62,977 nucleotides of DNA from an uncultured beta proteobacterium (lineage in GTDB: Bacteria > Pseudomonadota > Gammaproteobacteria > Burkholderiales > Burkholderiaceae_C): NCBI GenBank assembly GCA_903873485.1, contig CAIQOO010000100.1, positions 1 to 62,977 on the forward strand, in the 5' to 3' direction. Below are positions 1 through 9,408 of the stretch, in pieces. The notes under the pieces are model-generated. The model saw only the letters and a list, made by a program, of their open reading frames with translations. It ran no database searches and had not been told where the DNA came from. Position numbers and translations under genes: made by a program. Position 1 is the stretch's first letter. Each line of letters opens with the position of its first letter.

Positions 1-1
1 A

Positions 2-112
2 CGCCTGTATCGCGTTAGTCCGCATGGTGTTCGCACCATGTGGGCTGCCGTTCGTTTGCATGATATTGACTTCCCTGCCGCCTTCAATCTGGCGCAAACA
101 TTCGCGCAGTAG
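2..112 (+). CDS. C-terminal fragment of an unidentified protein
   Basis: An open frame enters from the left edge and stops with TAG at 110-112, giving 36 residues that include SPHGVRTMWAAVRLHD. I do not recognise the family. The 172 bases between its stop and the next gene show nothing I can name. It could be a chance open frame, because only the tail is visible. Confidence 0.3.
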   Translation, partial: RLYRVSPHGVRTMWAAVRLHDIDFPAAFNLAQTFAQ

Positions 113-284
113 AGACAATTGTTGCGGAGGAATTTCATAAGGACATGAGGCGGGCTGCAAGCGGTCAGCAGAGCAAACTGGCAGCGGCAGCGGGAGCAAC
201 ACGGGCGGCAGTTGCAGGCGCCCATGCGACAAACTGCTGGATCCGAAATGCCAACCCTGCCGCGCAGGGGTGAAAATAGACCGC

Positions 285-1082
285 ATGACACACCACCTCT
301 TTAGCGATAACGCTTACCAAACCGAATGCAGCGCCACGGTGACGGCCATCACGCAGCAAGGCATTGTGCTCGACCGCACCGTGTTTTACCCGCTCGGCGG
401 CGGACAGGCCGGCGACACCGGCTGCCTGGTGCTGGCCGACGGCAGCCAGATCACCATCACCGACACCCGCAAGGGCCGGGCCGACGATGGCAGCTTCAAT
501 GGTCAAATAGCCCACCAGCCCATGCCGGATATGCTTGAGCAGCTCTTGAATCAAGAGCATTGCAGCAGCCTGAAACTGCGTGTTGGAGACCAGGTCAGCG
601 CCCGCATTGACTGGGCGCGGCGCTTGCGCATAATGCGGTTTCACACCTGCAGCCACCTGCTGTGCCATATCGTGCCGGCTTTGGTCAACGGCTGCTCGAT
701 CACGCCTGATTACGCCCGGCTCGACTTCAACATGACCGACCCGCTCGACAAGGCGGCACTGAGCGCCGCCATTGCGCAACTGGTGGCCGCCGCGCATCCG
801 GTCACGGTTGGCAGCATTCTGGATGCTGACCTGGATGCCAACCCGGCGCTGGTAAAAAGCATGTCGGTGCAGCCACCGCGCGGCAGCGGGCAGATTCGCA
901 CCATCGCGATTGGCGCGGCGGCCACAGATGGCGCAGCAACGATGGCCATGACCCTGATCGACCTGCAACCCTGCGGCGGCACGCATGTGGCCAATACGGC
1001 CGAGATTGGCCAGGTCATCGTCACCAAGATCGAAAAGAAATCGGCCAGCAGCCGCCGCGTGGTGCTGGGTTTTGCGCCATGA
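285..1082 (+). CDS. Alanyl-tRNA editing protein (AlaX type)
   Basis: Stand-alone editing domain related to the AlaRS editing domain, which hydrolyses mischarged Ser-tRNA(Ala) or Gly-tRNA(Ala) in the cytoplasm. The zinc-site motifs are visible: HTCSHLL (His, His) in the middle and CGGTHV (Cys, His) near the C terminus. An early FYPLGGGQAGDTG segment is typical of the family. About 265 residues, the usual length. I prefer ATG 285 (MTHHLFSDNAYQ); an in-frame GTG at 270 would add five residues. Residues about 74-92 (HQPMPDMLEQLL region) coincide with a diverged copy of the dispersed repeat described in this window. The stop overlaps the next gene's start by ATGA, implying translational coupling to the DUF167 gene. 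Confidence 0.9.
   Translation: MTHHLFSDNAYQTECSATVTAITQQGIVLDRTVFYPLGGGQAGDTGCLVLADGSQITITDTRKGRADDGSFNGQIAHQPMPDMLEQLLNQEHCSSLKLRVGDQVSARIDWARRLRIMRFHTCSHLLCHIVPALVNGCSITPDYARLDFNMTDPLDKAALSAAIAQLVAAAHPVTVGSILDADLDANPALVKSMSVQPPRGSGQIRTIAIGAAATDGAATMAMTLIDLQPCGGTHVANTAEIGQVIVTKIEKKSASSRRVVLGFAP
504..560 (-). repeat. Dispersed 36-bp-core repeat, diverged copy inside alaX
   Basis: Read on the plus strand, CAGCCCATGCCGGATATGC...CAGCTCTTGAATCAAG aligns without gaps to the copy in the CoA-transferase gene at about 70 percent by hand count. It is antisense to alaX and is read in a different frame from the other antisense copies. This is the weakest of the nine copies. Confidence 0.45.
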
Positions 1083-1477
1083 GCAGCAGCCCGGTCAAAA
1101 ACATCACCGGCGACTCGTTTTTTGCCTGGGATGGTGACGTGCTGGTGGTCAACATTTTGGGCAAACCGAGCGCCAGCAAAGATGCGATTGGCAAGCCCAA
1201 GGGCAGCCAGCTCAAGGTCAGCGTCACCGCCGCACCCCAGAACGGCAAAGCCACCGACCACATGCTGCGTTTTCTGGCGCCGCTGTTTGGCGTCAGCGTG
1301 TCGGCCATCGAGGTGGTCTTTGGCCAGCAAAATGTCAACAAGCAATTGCGCATCAGGGCACCGGCCAGACTCCCCCCGGTGTTTGCCGGTCTTGCTGACC
1401 AGCCCTGTCGGCCCGCTGCCAGGCGAGCGGTGGCCGCTGGCCAAGGCCCAGACGACGATCGGCCTTCGAGTCCCTGA
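1079..1477 (+). CDS. DUF167 / YggU family protein
   Basis: Small conserved protein of the YggU (UPF0235) family; its function is not established. The family core runs from about residue 15 to 95 with the signature KVSVTAAPQNGKATDHMLRF. Start ATG 1079 overlaps the alaX stop as ATGA. The family is usually about 100 residues, and this product is 132. Residues after about 94 (RAPARLPPVFAGL onward) are a non-conserved Pro/Ala/Arg-rich tail, so the ancestral stop may have been lost. The tail ends 23 bases before the next gene. Confidence 0.8.
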   Translation: MSSSPVKNITGDSFFAWDGDVLVVNILGKPSASKDAIGKPKGSQLKVSVTAAPQNGKATDHMLRFLAPLFGVSVSAIEVVFGQQNVNKQLRIRAPARLPPVFAGLADQPCRPAARRAVAAGQGPDDDRPSSP

Positions 1478-1500
1478 TTCGTCCTGCCGAGGACTTTGTG

Positions 1501-2592
1501 ATGACGCTATTTTTGTTTTTTGCCGGGCTGACCCCCCTGATTCTGGGCGCTGACCTGCTGGTGCGCGGGGCCTCGCGGCTGGCGCTGGCGCTGGGTATTT
1601 CGCCGCTGGTGGTGGGCCTCACGGTGGTGTCGTTTGGCACCAGCGCGCCCGAAGTGGCGGTATCTGTGGGGGCGGTGCTGGAGGGCAAAACCGACCTGGC
1701 GCTGGGCAATGCGGTCGGCAGCAATATCTTCAACGTGCTGTTCATTTTGGGGGTTGCCGCCATCATCACCCCGCTGGTGGTGAACATTCAGCTCATTCGC
1801 CAGGAGGTGCCGATCATGCTCGGAGCCAGCTTGCTGTTGCTGGTGCTGTCGCTCGATGGCCAGTTGACGCTGACCGATGGCCTGATCCTGCTGGGGCTGA
1901 TGCTGGCCTACACCGTGTTTCTGGTGTGGCAGTCGCGCCGCCAGAACCAGTCCGCACAGGATGAATATGCCGGGGAATTTGTACCCGACAAACCAGCGCC
2001 GTGGCTCGGCCGCATGCCGGTGCAATTGCTGCTGATTGCAGTTGGCCTGGGGCTGCTGGTGCTGGGCTCGAACTGGCTGGTGGAGGCCTCGGTGGTGTTT
2101 GCCAAGGCGCTGGGCGTCAGCGACTTGATCATCGGGCTGACCATTGTGGCGGCCGGCACCTCCATGCCCGAGGTGGCGACCTCGGTGATGGCCGCCATCA
2201 AAGGCGAGCGCGACATTGCCGTGGGCAATGTGGTGGGCAGCAACACCTTCAATATTCTGGGTTGTCTGGGCATTGCCAGCCTGGTGTCGGGCCATGTCGG
2301 GTTGGCGGTGTCGGCGGCGGTGTTGAACTTTGACTTGTGGGTGATGACCGCCGTGGCGCTGGCCTGCCTGCCGGTGTTCATGAGCGGGCGCGAAATTGCC
2401 CGCTGGGAAGGCACCATGTTTTTGGCTTACTACCTGGCTTATGTGGCCTATCTGGTGCTGGCCGCACAGCAGCATGATGCGCTGAGCGCGCTTTCTGCTG
2501 CCATGTTGAGTTTTGTGCTGCCTTTGACAGTGATCACCCTGGTGGTGCTGGGATTGCGCAATACCAGCCCGGCGGACCACCGCAACCCGTAA
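1501..2592 (+). CDS. Calcium/sodium antiporter, CaCA family (YrbG-like)
   Basis: Inner-membrane cation exchanger of about 363 residues with roughly ten hydrophobic segments in two halves joined by a charged loop (about residues 145-165). The two inverted alpha-repeats are clear: GTSAPEVAVSV with GNAVGSNIFNVL in the first half, and GTSMPEVATSV with GNVVGSNTFNIL in the second. The acidic residues of these repeats bind the cation. I chose ATG 1501 because GAGGA lies about 8 bases upstream; a GTG immediately before it is possible. It exchanges Ca2+ for Na+ or H+ by family analogy; the substrate is not shown by the sequence. Confidence 0.9.
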   Translation: MTLFLFFAGLTPLILGADLLVRGASRLALALGISPLVVGLTVVSFGTSAPEVAVSVGAVLEGKTDLALGNAVGSNIFNVLFILGVAAIITPLVVNIQLIRQEVPIMLGASLLLLVLSLDGQLTLTDGLILLGLMLAYTVFLVWQSRRQNQSAQDEYAGEFVPDKPAPWLGRMPVQLLLIAVGLGLLVLGSNWLVEASVVFAKALGVSDLIIGLTIVAAGTSMPEVATSVMAAIKGERDIAVGNVVGSNTFNILGCLGIASLVSGHVGLAVSAAVLNFDLWVMTAVALACLPVFMSGREIARWEGTMFLAYYLAYVAYLVLAAQQHDALSALSAAMLSFVLPLTVITLVVLGLRNTSPADHRNP

Positions 2593-2601
2593 AATTGTCG
2601 G

Positions 2602-2680
2602 CTTCCAAGGAGCGTTGCAGCGGGTTTGACAGCCTGTCAGGCTTGGAAATGGTGTTTCAAACAACCGCAACGACGCTCGC
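2602..2680 (+). promoter_or_regulatory. SAH (S-adenosylhomocysteine) riboswitch
   Basis: The leader matches the SAH riboswitch layout. P1 is TTCCAAG (2603-2609) with CTTGGAA (2642-2648). The conserved GAGCGTTGCAGCGGG follows the 5' strand of P1. An inner hairpin GGTGTTTCAAACAACC lies at 2651-2666. The 3' segment AACGACGCTC (2669-2678) can form the pseudoknot with GAGCGTT (2610-2616). It lies 28 bases upstream of the methionine synthase start. This class turns on SAH-recycling genes such as ahcY and metH when SAH accumulates. A covariance-model scan would confirm it. Confidence 0.88.
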
Positions 2681-2707
2681 CTGACCCCCTACCCACAGGT
2701 GAGCTGC

Positions 2708-5638
2708 ATGTCTGAAATTATTCTTCCCCCCCTGAAATTGGCCGGCCTGGAGCCGGTCAGCATCGGTGCCCTGGCTTCGGCTGAAGACGGCACGGCACCC
2801 AGCGCCTCGTTTGTCAACATTGGCGAGCGCACCAACGTCACCGGCTCCAAGGCCTTTGCCCGGATGATCCTGAACGGCGAGTTTGAGCAGGCCCTGGGGG
2901 TGGCGCGCCAGCAGGTTGAAAACGGCGCCCAGATCATCGACATCAATATGGACGAGGCCATGCTTGACAGCCAGGCGGCCATGGTCAGGTTTCTGAATCT
3001 GATAGCGTCCGAGCCAGACATATCGCGGGTTCCGGTGATGATTGATTCGAGCAAATGGAGCGTCATCGAAGCCGGCCTGCGCTGCGTGCAGGGCAAGCCT
3101 GTCGTCAACTCGATCAGCATGAAGGAAGGTGTTGATGCCTTCAAGCAGCAGGCCAAGTTGCTGCGCCGCTACGGTGCCGCCGCAGTGGTGATGGCCTTTG
3201 ACGAGCAGGGCCAGGCCGATACTTATCAGCGCAAGATCGACATTTGCCAGCGCGCCTACCGCATTCTGGTGGATGAAGTGGGTTTTCCGCCGGAAGACAT
3301 CATCTTTGACCCGAACATCTTTGCCATAGCCACCGGCATTGAAGAACACAACAACTACGCGGTCGATTTCATCAACGCCACCCGCTGGATCAAGCAGCAC
3401 CTGCCCGCCGCCAAAGTGTCGGGCGGGGTGTCCAACGTGTCATTCAGCTTTCGCGGCAACGACCCGGTACGCGAAGCGATTCACACGGTGTTTCTGTACC
3501 ATGCGATTCAGGCCGGCATGGACATGGGCATCGTCAACGCCGGCATGGTGGGCGTTTATGACGATCTGGAGCCAGAGTTGCGCGAGCGGGTCGAAGATGT
3601 GGTGCTCAACCGCCGGCCCGATGCCGGAGAGCGGCTGGTAGAAATTGCCGAAACCGCCAAAAGCGGTGCCAGGGACGAGAGCCTAAGATGGGCTTGGCGC
3701 GGAACGCCGGAGCATCCGGTAACGGTCGAGCAGCGCCTGGGCCACGCCATGGTGCATGGCATCACCGACTTTATTGTCTCCGACACCGAGGAGGCTTACC
3801 AAGCCATAGTGGCCAAAGGTGGCCGGCCGCTGCATGTGATTGAAGGCCCACTGATGGCCGGCATGAGCATCGTCGGCGACCTGTTTGGCCAGGGCAAGAT
3901 GTTTTTGCCGCAGGTGGTGAAAAGTGCGCGGGTGATGAAATCGGCAGTAGCCCATCTGATTCCGTACATCGAAGAAGAAAAGCGGCAAGACGAAGCAGCC
4001 GGGCGCGATGTGCAGACCAAGGGCAAAATCATCATGGCGACAGTCAAGGGCGATGTGCATGACATTGGCAAAAACATTGTCACCGTGGTACTGCAATGCA
4101 ACAACTTTGATGTCGTCAATCTGGGCGTGATGGTGCCGGCCCACGAGATTCTGGCGCGCGCCAAGGCGGAAAACGCCGATATCATCGGCCTGTCGGGCCT
4201 GATCACCCCCAGCCTCGAAGAGATGCAGCATGTCGCCGCCGAAATGCAAAAGGATGATTACTTTCGCCTGCGCAACATGCCGCTGCTGATTGGCGGCGCC
4301 ACCACCAGCCGGGTGCATACCGCCGTGAAAATTGCGCCCCATTACGCAGGTCCTGTCGTCTATGTGCCCGACGCTTCGCGCAGCGTTGGGGTGGCGCAAA
4401 GCCTGCTGTCAGACCAGGCCAGAGCCTATATCGCCGAACTCAACACCGACTATGCGCGGGTGCGCCAGCAGCACGCCAGCAAAAAGCAGACTGTGCTGTG
4501 GCCGCTGGCCAAAGCCCGGGCGAATAAATGGCTGCCGCGCCTGCCCGCCCTGCAGCAGCATCCCCTCGCCGAGGCGACCGCCAGCGCCTGGCAAAACTAC
4601 CACCCCACGGCCCCCAAGTTCATCGGCCGGCGTGTCTTCAAGAACTTTGATCTGGCAGAACTAGCCAGATATATCGACTGGGGGCCGTTCTTTCAGACCT
4701 GGGATCTGGCCGGGCCATTTCCGGCCATTCTGGATGACCCGGTGGTTGGCATCGAGGCGAAAAAGCTTTACGCCGATGGCCAGGCCATGCTCAAGCGCCT
4801 GATCGAAGGCCGCTGGCTAAGCGCCAATGCGGTGATCGGCTTGTATCCGGCCAATTCTGTCAATGACGACGATATTGCGCTGTACACCGATGAATCACGA
4901 AGCCAGGTGGCGCTGACTTGGCACGGCCTGCGCCAGCAAGCCGCCAAGGAAGAGATTGATGGCGCAATGATGCCCAGCCGCTGCCTGGCCGATTTTGTCG
5001 CACCCTATCAAATTGCTTCTGAAACAATAGCTGCTTGCGCAGGCAGCATAAGGGCTGGAGGCCAAAAAGACTTAAAAAAATCGGGAGATGCCGAAGCCGA
5101 AGCCGAAGCCAGCGCCAGCCTGTCAAAAAGCGTCCCGGACTATGTCGGCGTGTTTGCTCTGACCACCGGCCTGGGCGTGGAGAAGAAAGAAGCCCAGTTT
5201 CTGGCTGCCCATGACGACTACAGCGCGATTCTGCTCAAGGCCCTGGCCGACCGCCTGGCCGAAGCCCTTGCCGAGTATCTGCACCACCGGGTGCGCACCG
5301 ACCTGTGGGGCTATGCGCCATCCGAATCGCTGACCCCGCAACAATTGATTGCCGAGCAATACGCCGGCATCCGCCCGGCTCCCGGCTACCCGGCCTGCCC
5401 CGACCACAGCGTGAAAAAAGACCTGTTTGCGTTGCTGCAATGCGAAGAGATCGGCATGACGCTGACCGACAGCCTGGCCATGAGCCCGGCCGCCAGTGTC
5501 TGCGGCTTCTACCTGGCTCACCCCGATGCCTACTACTTCAACGTCGGCAAGATCGGCGATGACCAGCTCAAGGACCTGGCCAAGCGCCGTGGCATGGATG
5601 AAACAGCCCTGGCGCGCCTGTTGGCACCTAATTTGTGA
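2708..5638 (+). CDS. metH: Cobalamin-dependent methionine synthase, lacking the homocysteine-binding domain
   Basis: Core of MetH, about 976 residues. Domains in order: pterin-binding (methyltetrahydrofolate) domain opening with [17 protein letters not shown]12 cap and Rossmann-like cobalamin domain with DVHDIG at residues 449-454 (His451 is the lower axial cobalt ligand); C-terminal SAM-dependent reactivation domain with [12 protein letters not shown] and NVGKIGDDQ. The N-terminal homocysteine/zinc domain of full-length MetH (about 1,200 residues) is absent. Some Burkholderiales encode it as a separate gene, but none is in this window. The preceding SAH riboswitch fits the role. Around residues 768-805 an in-frame insertion, partly repeat-derived and partly an Ala-Glu run, interrupts the reactivation domain. 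Start ATG 2708 chosen; an upstream GTG at 2699 is less likely. Confidence 0.93.
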   Translation: MSEIILPPLKLAGLEPVSIGALASAEDGTAPSASFVNIGERTNVTGSKAFARMILNGEFEQALGVARQQVENGAQIIDINMDEAMLDSQAAMVRFLNLIASEPDISRVPVMIDSSKWSVIEAGLRCVQGKPVVNSISMKEGVDAFKQQAKLLRRYGAAAVVMAFDEQGQADTYQRKIDICQRAYRILVDEVGFPPEDIIFDPNIFAIATGIEEHNNYAVDFINATRWIKQHLPAAKVSGGVSNVSFSFRGNDPVREAIHTVFLYHAIQAGMDMGIVNAGMVGVYDDLEPELRERVEDVVLNRRPDAGERLVEIAETAKSGARDESLRWAWRGTPEHPVTVEQRLGHAMVHGITDFIVSDTEEAYQAIVAKGGRPLHVIEGPLMAGMSIVGDLFGQGKMFLPQVVKSARVMKSAVAHLIPYIEEEKRQDEAAGRDVQTKGKIIMATVKGDVHDIGKNIVTVVLQCNNFDVVNLGVMVPAHEILARAKAENADIIGLSGLITPSLEEMQHVAAEMQKDDYFRLRNMPLLIGGATTSRVHTAVKIAPHYAGPVVYVPDASRSVGVAQSLLSDQARAYIAELNTDYARVRQQHASKKQTVLWPLAKARANKWLPRLPALQQHPLAEATASAWQNYHPTAPKFIGRRVFKNFDLAELARYIDWGPFFQTWDLAGPFPAILDDPVVGIEAKKLYADGQAMLKRLIEGRWLSANAVIGLYPANSVNDDDIALYTDESRSQVALTWHGLRQQAAKEEIDGAMMPSRCLADFVAPYQIASETIAACAGSIRAGGQKDLKKSGDAEAEAEASASLSKSVPDYVGVFALTTGLGVEKKEAQFLAAHDDYSAILLKALADRLAEALAEYLHHRVRTDLWGYAPSESLTPQQLIAEQYAGIRPAPGYPACPDHSVKKDLFALLQCEEIGMTLTDSLAMSPAASVCGFYLAHPDAYYFNVGKIGDDQLKDLAKRRGMDETALARLLAPNL
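5009..5069 (+). repeat. Dispersed repeat copy inside metH (sense)
   Basis: ACAATAGCTGCTTGCGCAGG followed by CAGCATAAGGGCTGGAGGCC carries the family core. It is read in frame as [12 protein letters not shown] in the reactivation domain. GCTGC and GCAGC flank the loop and can pair. Directly downstream (5090-5112) a GCCGAA hexamer run extends the insertion. Confidence 0.75.
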
Positions 5639-5672
5639 GCTGACATGCGGCCAGCCGCAGCCGGGCCATTCG

Positions 5673-5707
5673 CGCCAGCCGCCAGCCGCCAGCCGCCAGC
5701 CGCCAGC
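5673..5707. repeat. Tandem heptamer (CGCCAGC) x5 between convergent metH and hslU
   Basis: Five perfect CGCCAGC units lie in the 108-base gap between the stops of metH (plus) and hslU (minus). Related partial units precede them. No terminator with a T-run is visible in the gap. Such arrays expand and contract by slippage, so copy number may vary between strains. Confidence 0.85.
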
Positions 5708-5746
5708 ACCGCCATCCCAACTGGCCCCGACCAGGCCCTGATGACC

Positions 5747-7078
5747 CTACAGAATATACCGGCTCAAATCTTCGTTTTTGCTGAGTTCAGCCAAACGCGA
5801 CTCGACATAAGCCGCATCGACCTGCACGCTCTGGCCGGCCAGGTTGGTGGCGTTGAAGCTCACTTCGTCAAGCAGGCGCTCCATCACGGTTGACAGGCGG
5901 CGGGCGCCGATGTTTTCGGTGCGCTCGTTCACGTCAAAAGCGATCTGTGCCAGCCGGGTGATGCCTTCATCCGAAAACTCGATGCTGACCTGCTCGGTGG
6001 CCAGCAGGGCCTGGTACTGCTTGACCAGCGATGCGTGGGTTTGCGTCAGGATGGCGACAAAATCCTGCACCGACAGCGACTGCAATTCAACCCGGATCGG
6101 GAAACGCCCCTGCAACTCAGGAATCAGATCGCTGGGCTTGCTCAAATGAAACGCACCCGAGGCAATGAACAGAATGTGATCGGTCTTGACCGTGCCGTAT
6201 TTGGTGGACACGCTGGTGCCTTCCACCAGCGGCAGCAAGTCGCGCTGAACGCCCTGGCGCGATACCTCGGCACCATTGCTCTCGGAGCGCGAGGTCACCT
6301 TGTCGATCTCGTCGATGAACACAATGCCGTTTTGCTCAAGCATGTGCAGCGCCTGTGTCTTGATGTCGTCCTCATTGACCAGCTTGCCGGCTTCTTCATC
6401 GGCGAGCAGCTTGAGGGCATCGACGATTTTGAGCTTGCGGGTCTGTTTTTTGTTTTGGTTGAGCTGGCCAAACATGCCGCGCAATTGCTCGGTCATCTCT
6501 TCCATGCCGGCCGGACCCATGATTTCGAGCTGGGGCGTGGCATGTGCCAGATCGACTTCGATCTCGCGCTCATTGAGCTGACCCTCGCGCAGCTTTTTGC
6601 GAAAGATCTGGCGCGCCGCACTCTCTGGCTCGCGCGCCTCCATCACGCCAAACTCCTGGCGCGGCATCGGAATCAGGATATCGAGCACCCGGTCTTCGGC
6701 CACCTCTTCGGCGCGGGCGCGCACTTGCTGGGTGGCGGCCTGACGGGTCTGCTTGACGGCAATATCGGCCAGGTCACGAATGATGGCATCCACGTCTTTG
6801 CCGACATAACCCACTTCGGTGAATTTGGTGGCTTCAACCTTGATGAAAGGCGCATCCGCCAGGCGTGCCAGACGGCGGGCGATTTCTGTTTTGCCGACGC
6901 CGGTGGGGCCAATCATCAAAATATTTTTGGGCGTGATTTCGCTGCGCAGGCTGACATCGACCTGTTGGCGGCGCCAGCGGTTGCGCAGGGCAATGGCCAC
7001 CGCACGTTTGGCCTGCTGCTGGCCGACGATGTGTTTGTCGAGTTCGGTAACGATTTGCTGGGGGGTAAGGGATGACAT
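5747..7078 (-). CDS. hslU: ATP-dependent protease ATPase subunit HslU
   Basis: AAA+ unfoldase ring of the HslVU (ClpYQ) cytoplasmic protease; it unfolds substrates and feeds them to HslV. 443 residues, typical length. Walker A GPTGVGKT is at residues 57-64, with Walker B/acidic IVFIDEIDK in the second half. The I-domain lies between them (about 110-240), and a C-terminal AAA small domain carries [14 protein letters not shown]. The C terminus [12 protein letters not shown] matches the tail that docks into HslV. I chose ATG 7078 ([10 protein letters not shown]); the frame is open 12 codons further upstream. It follows hslV by 51 bases and converges on metH. Confidence 0.97.
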   Translation of the reverse strand: MSSLTPQQIVTELDKHIVGQQQAKRAVAIALRNRWRRQQVDVSLRSEITPKNILMIGPTGVGKTEIARRLARLADAPFIKVEATKFTEVGYVGKDVDAIIRDLADIAVKQTRQAATQQVRARAEEVAEDRVLDILIPMPRQEFGVMEAREPESAARQIFRKKLREGQLNEREIEVDLAHATPQLEIMGPAGMEEMTEQLRGMFGQLNQNKKQTRKLKIVDALKLLADEEAGKLVNEDDIKTQALHMLEQNGIVFIDEIDKVTSRSESNGAEVSRQGVQRDLLPLVEGTSVSTKYGTVKTDHILFIASGAFHLSKPSDLIPELQGRFPIRVELQSLSVQDFVAILTQTHASLVKQYQALLATEQVSIEFSDEGITRLAQIAFDVNERTENIGARRLSTVMERLLDEVSFNATNLAGQSVQVDAAYVESRLAELSKNEDLSRYIL

Positions 7079-7129
7079 GGTTCTGACGGGTTGGAGGTGC
7101 CGGCGCTGCGGCAAGCAGATGGGCCGGGC

Positions 7130-7675
7130 TTACAGCACTTCGATGGTGTGGTTCATGTTGGTGTAAATGCAGATTTCAGCGGCGATTTCAAGCGAACGCT
7201 TGACGATGTCCTGGGCCGACAGCTCGGTGTGGTTGAGCAGCGCCATGGCGCTGGCCTGGGCATAAGCACCGCCCGAGCCGATGGTGACGATGCCGTTCTC
7301 GGGCTCCAGCACATCGCCGTTGCCGGTGATGATCAGCGAGGCATCCAGGTCGGCTACTGCCAGCATGGCTTCGAGACGGCGCAACACGCGGTCGGTGCGC
7401 CAGTCTTTGGTCAGCTCGATGGCGGCGCGCACCAGGTGTCCCTGGTGCTTTTCGAGTTTGGCCTCAAACCGCTCAAACAGCGTGAAGGCATCGGCCGTGG
7501 CACCGGCAAAACCGGCCAGCACTTTGCCGTGGTAGAGCTTGCGCACCTTGCGCGCCGTGCCCTTGACCACAATGTTGCCCAGCGTGACCTGTCCGTCGCC
7601 GCCAATCGCTACCTGCATCCCTTCTGGCGTTTTGCGCCGCACACTGATGATGGTGGTTCCGTGGTATTGATCCAT
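7130..7675 (-). CDS. hslV: ATP-dependent protease proteolytic subunit HslV
   Basis: Peptidase subunit of HslVU, an N-terminal-nucleophile threonine protease related to the proteasome beta subunit. 181 residues. The N-terminal [13 protein letters not shown] shows the catalytic Thr that becomes residue 1 after removal of the short propeptide. GDGQVTLG and [14 protein letters not shown] are family signatures. It lies 14 bases after the STAS gene and 51 before hslU on the same strand. The hslV-hslU order is the usual one. Confidence 0.97.
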   Translation of the reverse strand: MDQYHGTTIISVRRKTPEGMQVAIGGDGQVTLGNIVVKGTARKVRKLYHGKVLAGFAGATADAFTLFERFEAKLEKHQGHLVRAAIELTKDWRTDRVLRRLEAMLAVADLDASLIITGNGDVLEPENGIVTIGSGGAYAQASAMALLNHTELSAQDIVKRSLEIAAEICIYTNMNHTIEVL

Positions 7676-7689
7676 AGATGAAAATAGTC

Positions 7690-9369
7690 CTAATAGGTTC
7701 GGTTGATGATGCGGGCATGTTCGTTGATGCCAATCAGTTGAAAAAACACCGCGACCAATTGCGGCACATCATGCAGTTCAATGCGGCCACCCTGGGCCTG
7801 CGCATTGGCCATCCAGTTCAAGATGCTGCCAGCCGCCGAAAAATCAACCCGGATCAGGTCGGTGCAGGAAATCACCAGCAGTTTGTCGGCTGGCATCGCC
7901 GCTTGCAGCGATTGCAGCACCTCCGAGGCATCACCGAGCACTTCACCCTTGAAGGCCAGTGGCTGGTTGCCAGCAGGGGTCGAGAGCGGCAAAACCGGCA
8001 ACCGGGCCGAATCAGCCAGTTGCCCCGGCGCGGCCTGCAAGCCAGCGGCGTCGAGCCGCCGACAACGGGCGGCCCGCCAGGCCGGTGGCGATACCTCGTA
8101 GGTCACGCAAAAGTCCAGTGCCACCAGTTCATAGTCGTCTTGCAATCGCAAAATGCGCATCAGGTCAAGCCGCAAGCGCCACCAGCATTGTTCCACCACA
8201 CTGTCGCCCATGGGCGTGCGCAGCCGCAGCAGGTGCTCTAGCACCTCGATGCCTTCGAGGTACAGGCGCAACGGTTGTTCACACCAATGCGCCATCAGCG
8301 CAGCCAGGATTTCGGCGGCTTGCGGCGTAATGGTTTTAAGCAGCCGCCAGTCCAGCCACCAAGGCTCGCTGCTGCCTTGAATCAAGGCCTGCAGATGCAA
8401 TACCGAGGCCGCATCAAGCTGCGCCGGGCAACGCCAGACGTGCGGCCCGGCCGCTGTCCCCGCCGGGGGTGCCGCCGCCGGCCCGCTGATCCGGCCCGAA
8501 TCCGGCCGGGCGGCAGCCCATACCGGCGTGGAGCCGCCAAACCGCTGGGCATAGTCGGTCGCCATTTGCTCAAAACTGGCTTGCCGGCCGGTGGCGCGGT
8601 ACAGGTCAAGAAGGGCACTGGCCCAGGTGCTGGCCAGTTCTGCGGCAACGCCCGGGGTCTGCCATGCCGTCAGCAGCACAGCCTCGGCCCAGCCATCGTC
8701 GCTGTTGGCAAAACGGATGGCCGCCTCTTCAAGCCGGGTGTCGGTCAGACTGGTGCCGGACTCGACCGGTGCTGCCAGCGGCACCGAAAAAGTGCCGGCA
8801 ACCGTCCGGGCGCTGCCGGACTGGTCCGGCTGGACCGGGGCAGGTGCAGCCAAGCCCGCCGACGTGCCCGCCTGGGTCAGCAGGTCGTCCTGGCTGTCCA
8901 CTAGGTCGGATGGCATGGTGGTGGCAAAGGCACTGTCCTCGGCGACGATTTCAGGCGGGGGAAGCGTCGGCGCGGTGCTGCCCTGAGCCGAACCGCCAGC
9001 GGCCGGATCGCGCCCTTTCCACCACTGCTTGGACATCTGGGCTTCAATCTCGTCGATTTTCTTGAGCGTGTTGGCGCGCTCCTCGAACACCGAGTAACCC
9101 CAACTGTCCTGAAAGGTCGAGGCTGGCACCGTGGCGCCCGCGATGATCGGCACGTTGCTGCGGCGCAGTTTGCGCAGCTTGTCAAATTCGCGCTTGCGTA
9201 CCGCATCGTTGTACTGTTTGCGCTCAATCATCTGCTTGAGCGCCTGTTTGCTGCGGTCCGCCTCGCGCGGCGTACCGGGTTTGTCGATGTCCACCCAATC
9301 TACCGTCGGGTTGAGCACAAACCGGGCAACCTTGGAGAGCAAGCCAGTGCCCTTGTCTTGCGAAGCCAT
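7690..9369 (-). CDS. STAS-domain protein, large, function unknown
   Basis: 559-residue cytoplasmic protein. The last 100 residues look like a STAS (anti-sigma antagonist-like) domain, with [20 protein letters not shown] and a following [10 protein letters not shown] strand-loop. The Ser/Ala at the usual regulatory position does not tell whether it is phosphorylated. The N-terminal 130 residues are charged and helical ([22 protein letters not shown]), followed by a Pro/Ala/Thr-rich linker and a middle region of repeated helical, Trp-rich segments. It sits between dksA (39-base gap) and hslV (14-base gap). The neighbourhood suggests co-expression but does not reveal the role. Confidence 0.8.
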   Translation of the reverse strand: MASQDKGTGLLSKVARFVLNPTVDWVDIDKPGTPREADRSKQALKQMIERKQYNDAVRKREFDKLRKLRRSNVPIIAGATVPASTFQDSWGYSVFEERANTLKKIDEIEAQMSKQWWKGRDPAAGGSAQGSTAPTLPPPEIVAEDSAFATTMPSDLVDSQDDLLTQAGTSAGLAAPAPVQPDQSGSARTVAGTFSVPLAAPVESGTSLTDTRLEEAAIRFANSDDGWAEAVLLTAWQTPGVAAELASTWASALLDLYRATGRQASFEQMATDYAQRFGGSTPVWAAARPDSGRISGPAAAPPAGTAAGPHVWRCPAQLDAASVLHLQALIQGSSEPWWLDWRLLKTITPQAAEILAALMAHWCEQPLRLYLEGIEVLEHLLRLRTPMGDSVVEQCWWRLRLDLMRILRLQDDYELVALDFCVTYEVSPPAWRAARCRRLDAAGLQAAPGQLADSARLPVLPLSTPAGNQPLAFKGEVLGDASEVLQSLQAAMPADKLLVISCTDLIRVDFSAAGSILNWMANAQAQGGRIELHDVPQLVAVFFQLIGINEHARIINRTY

Positions 9370-9408
9370 GCCAGGAATCCGTTCGCCGGGCGGTGTGTAC
9401 CCAAGACC

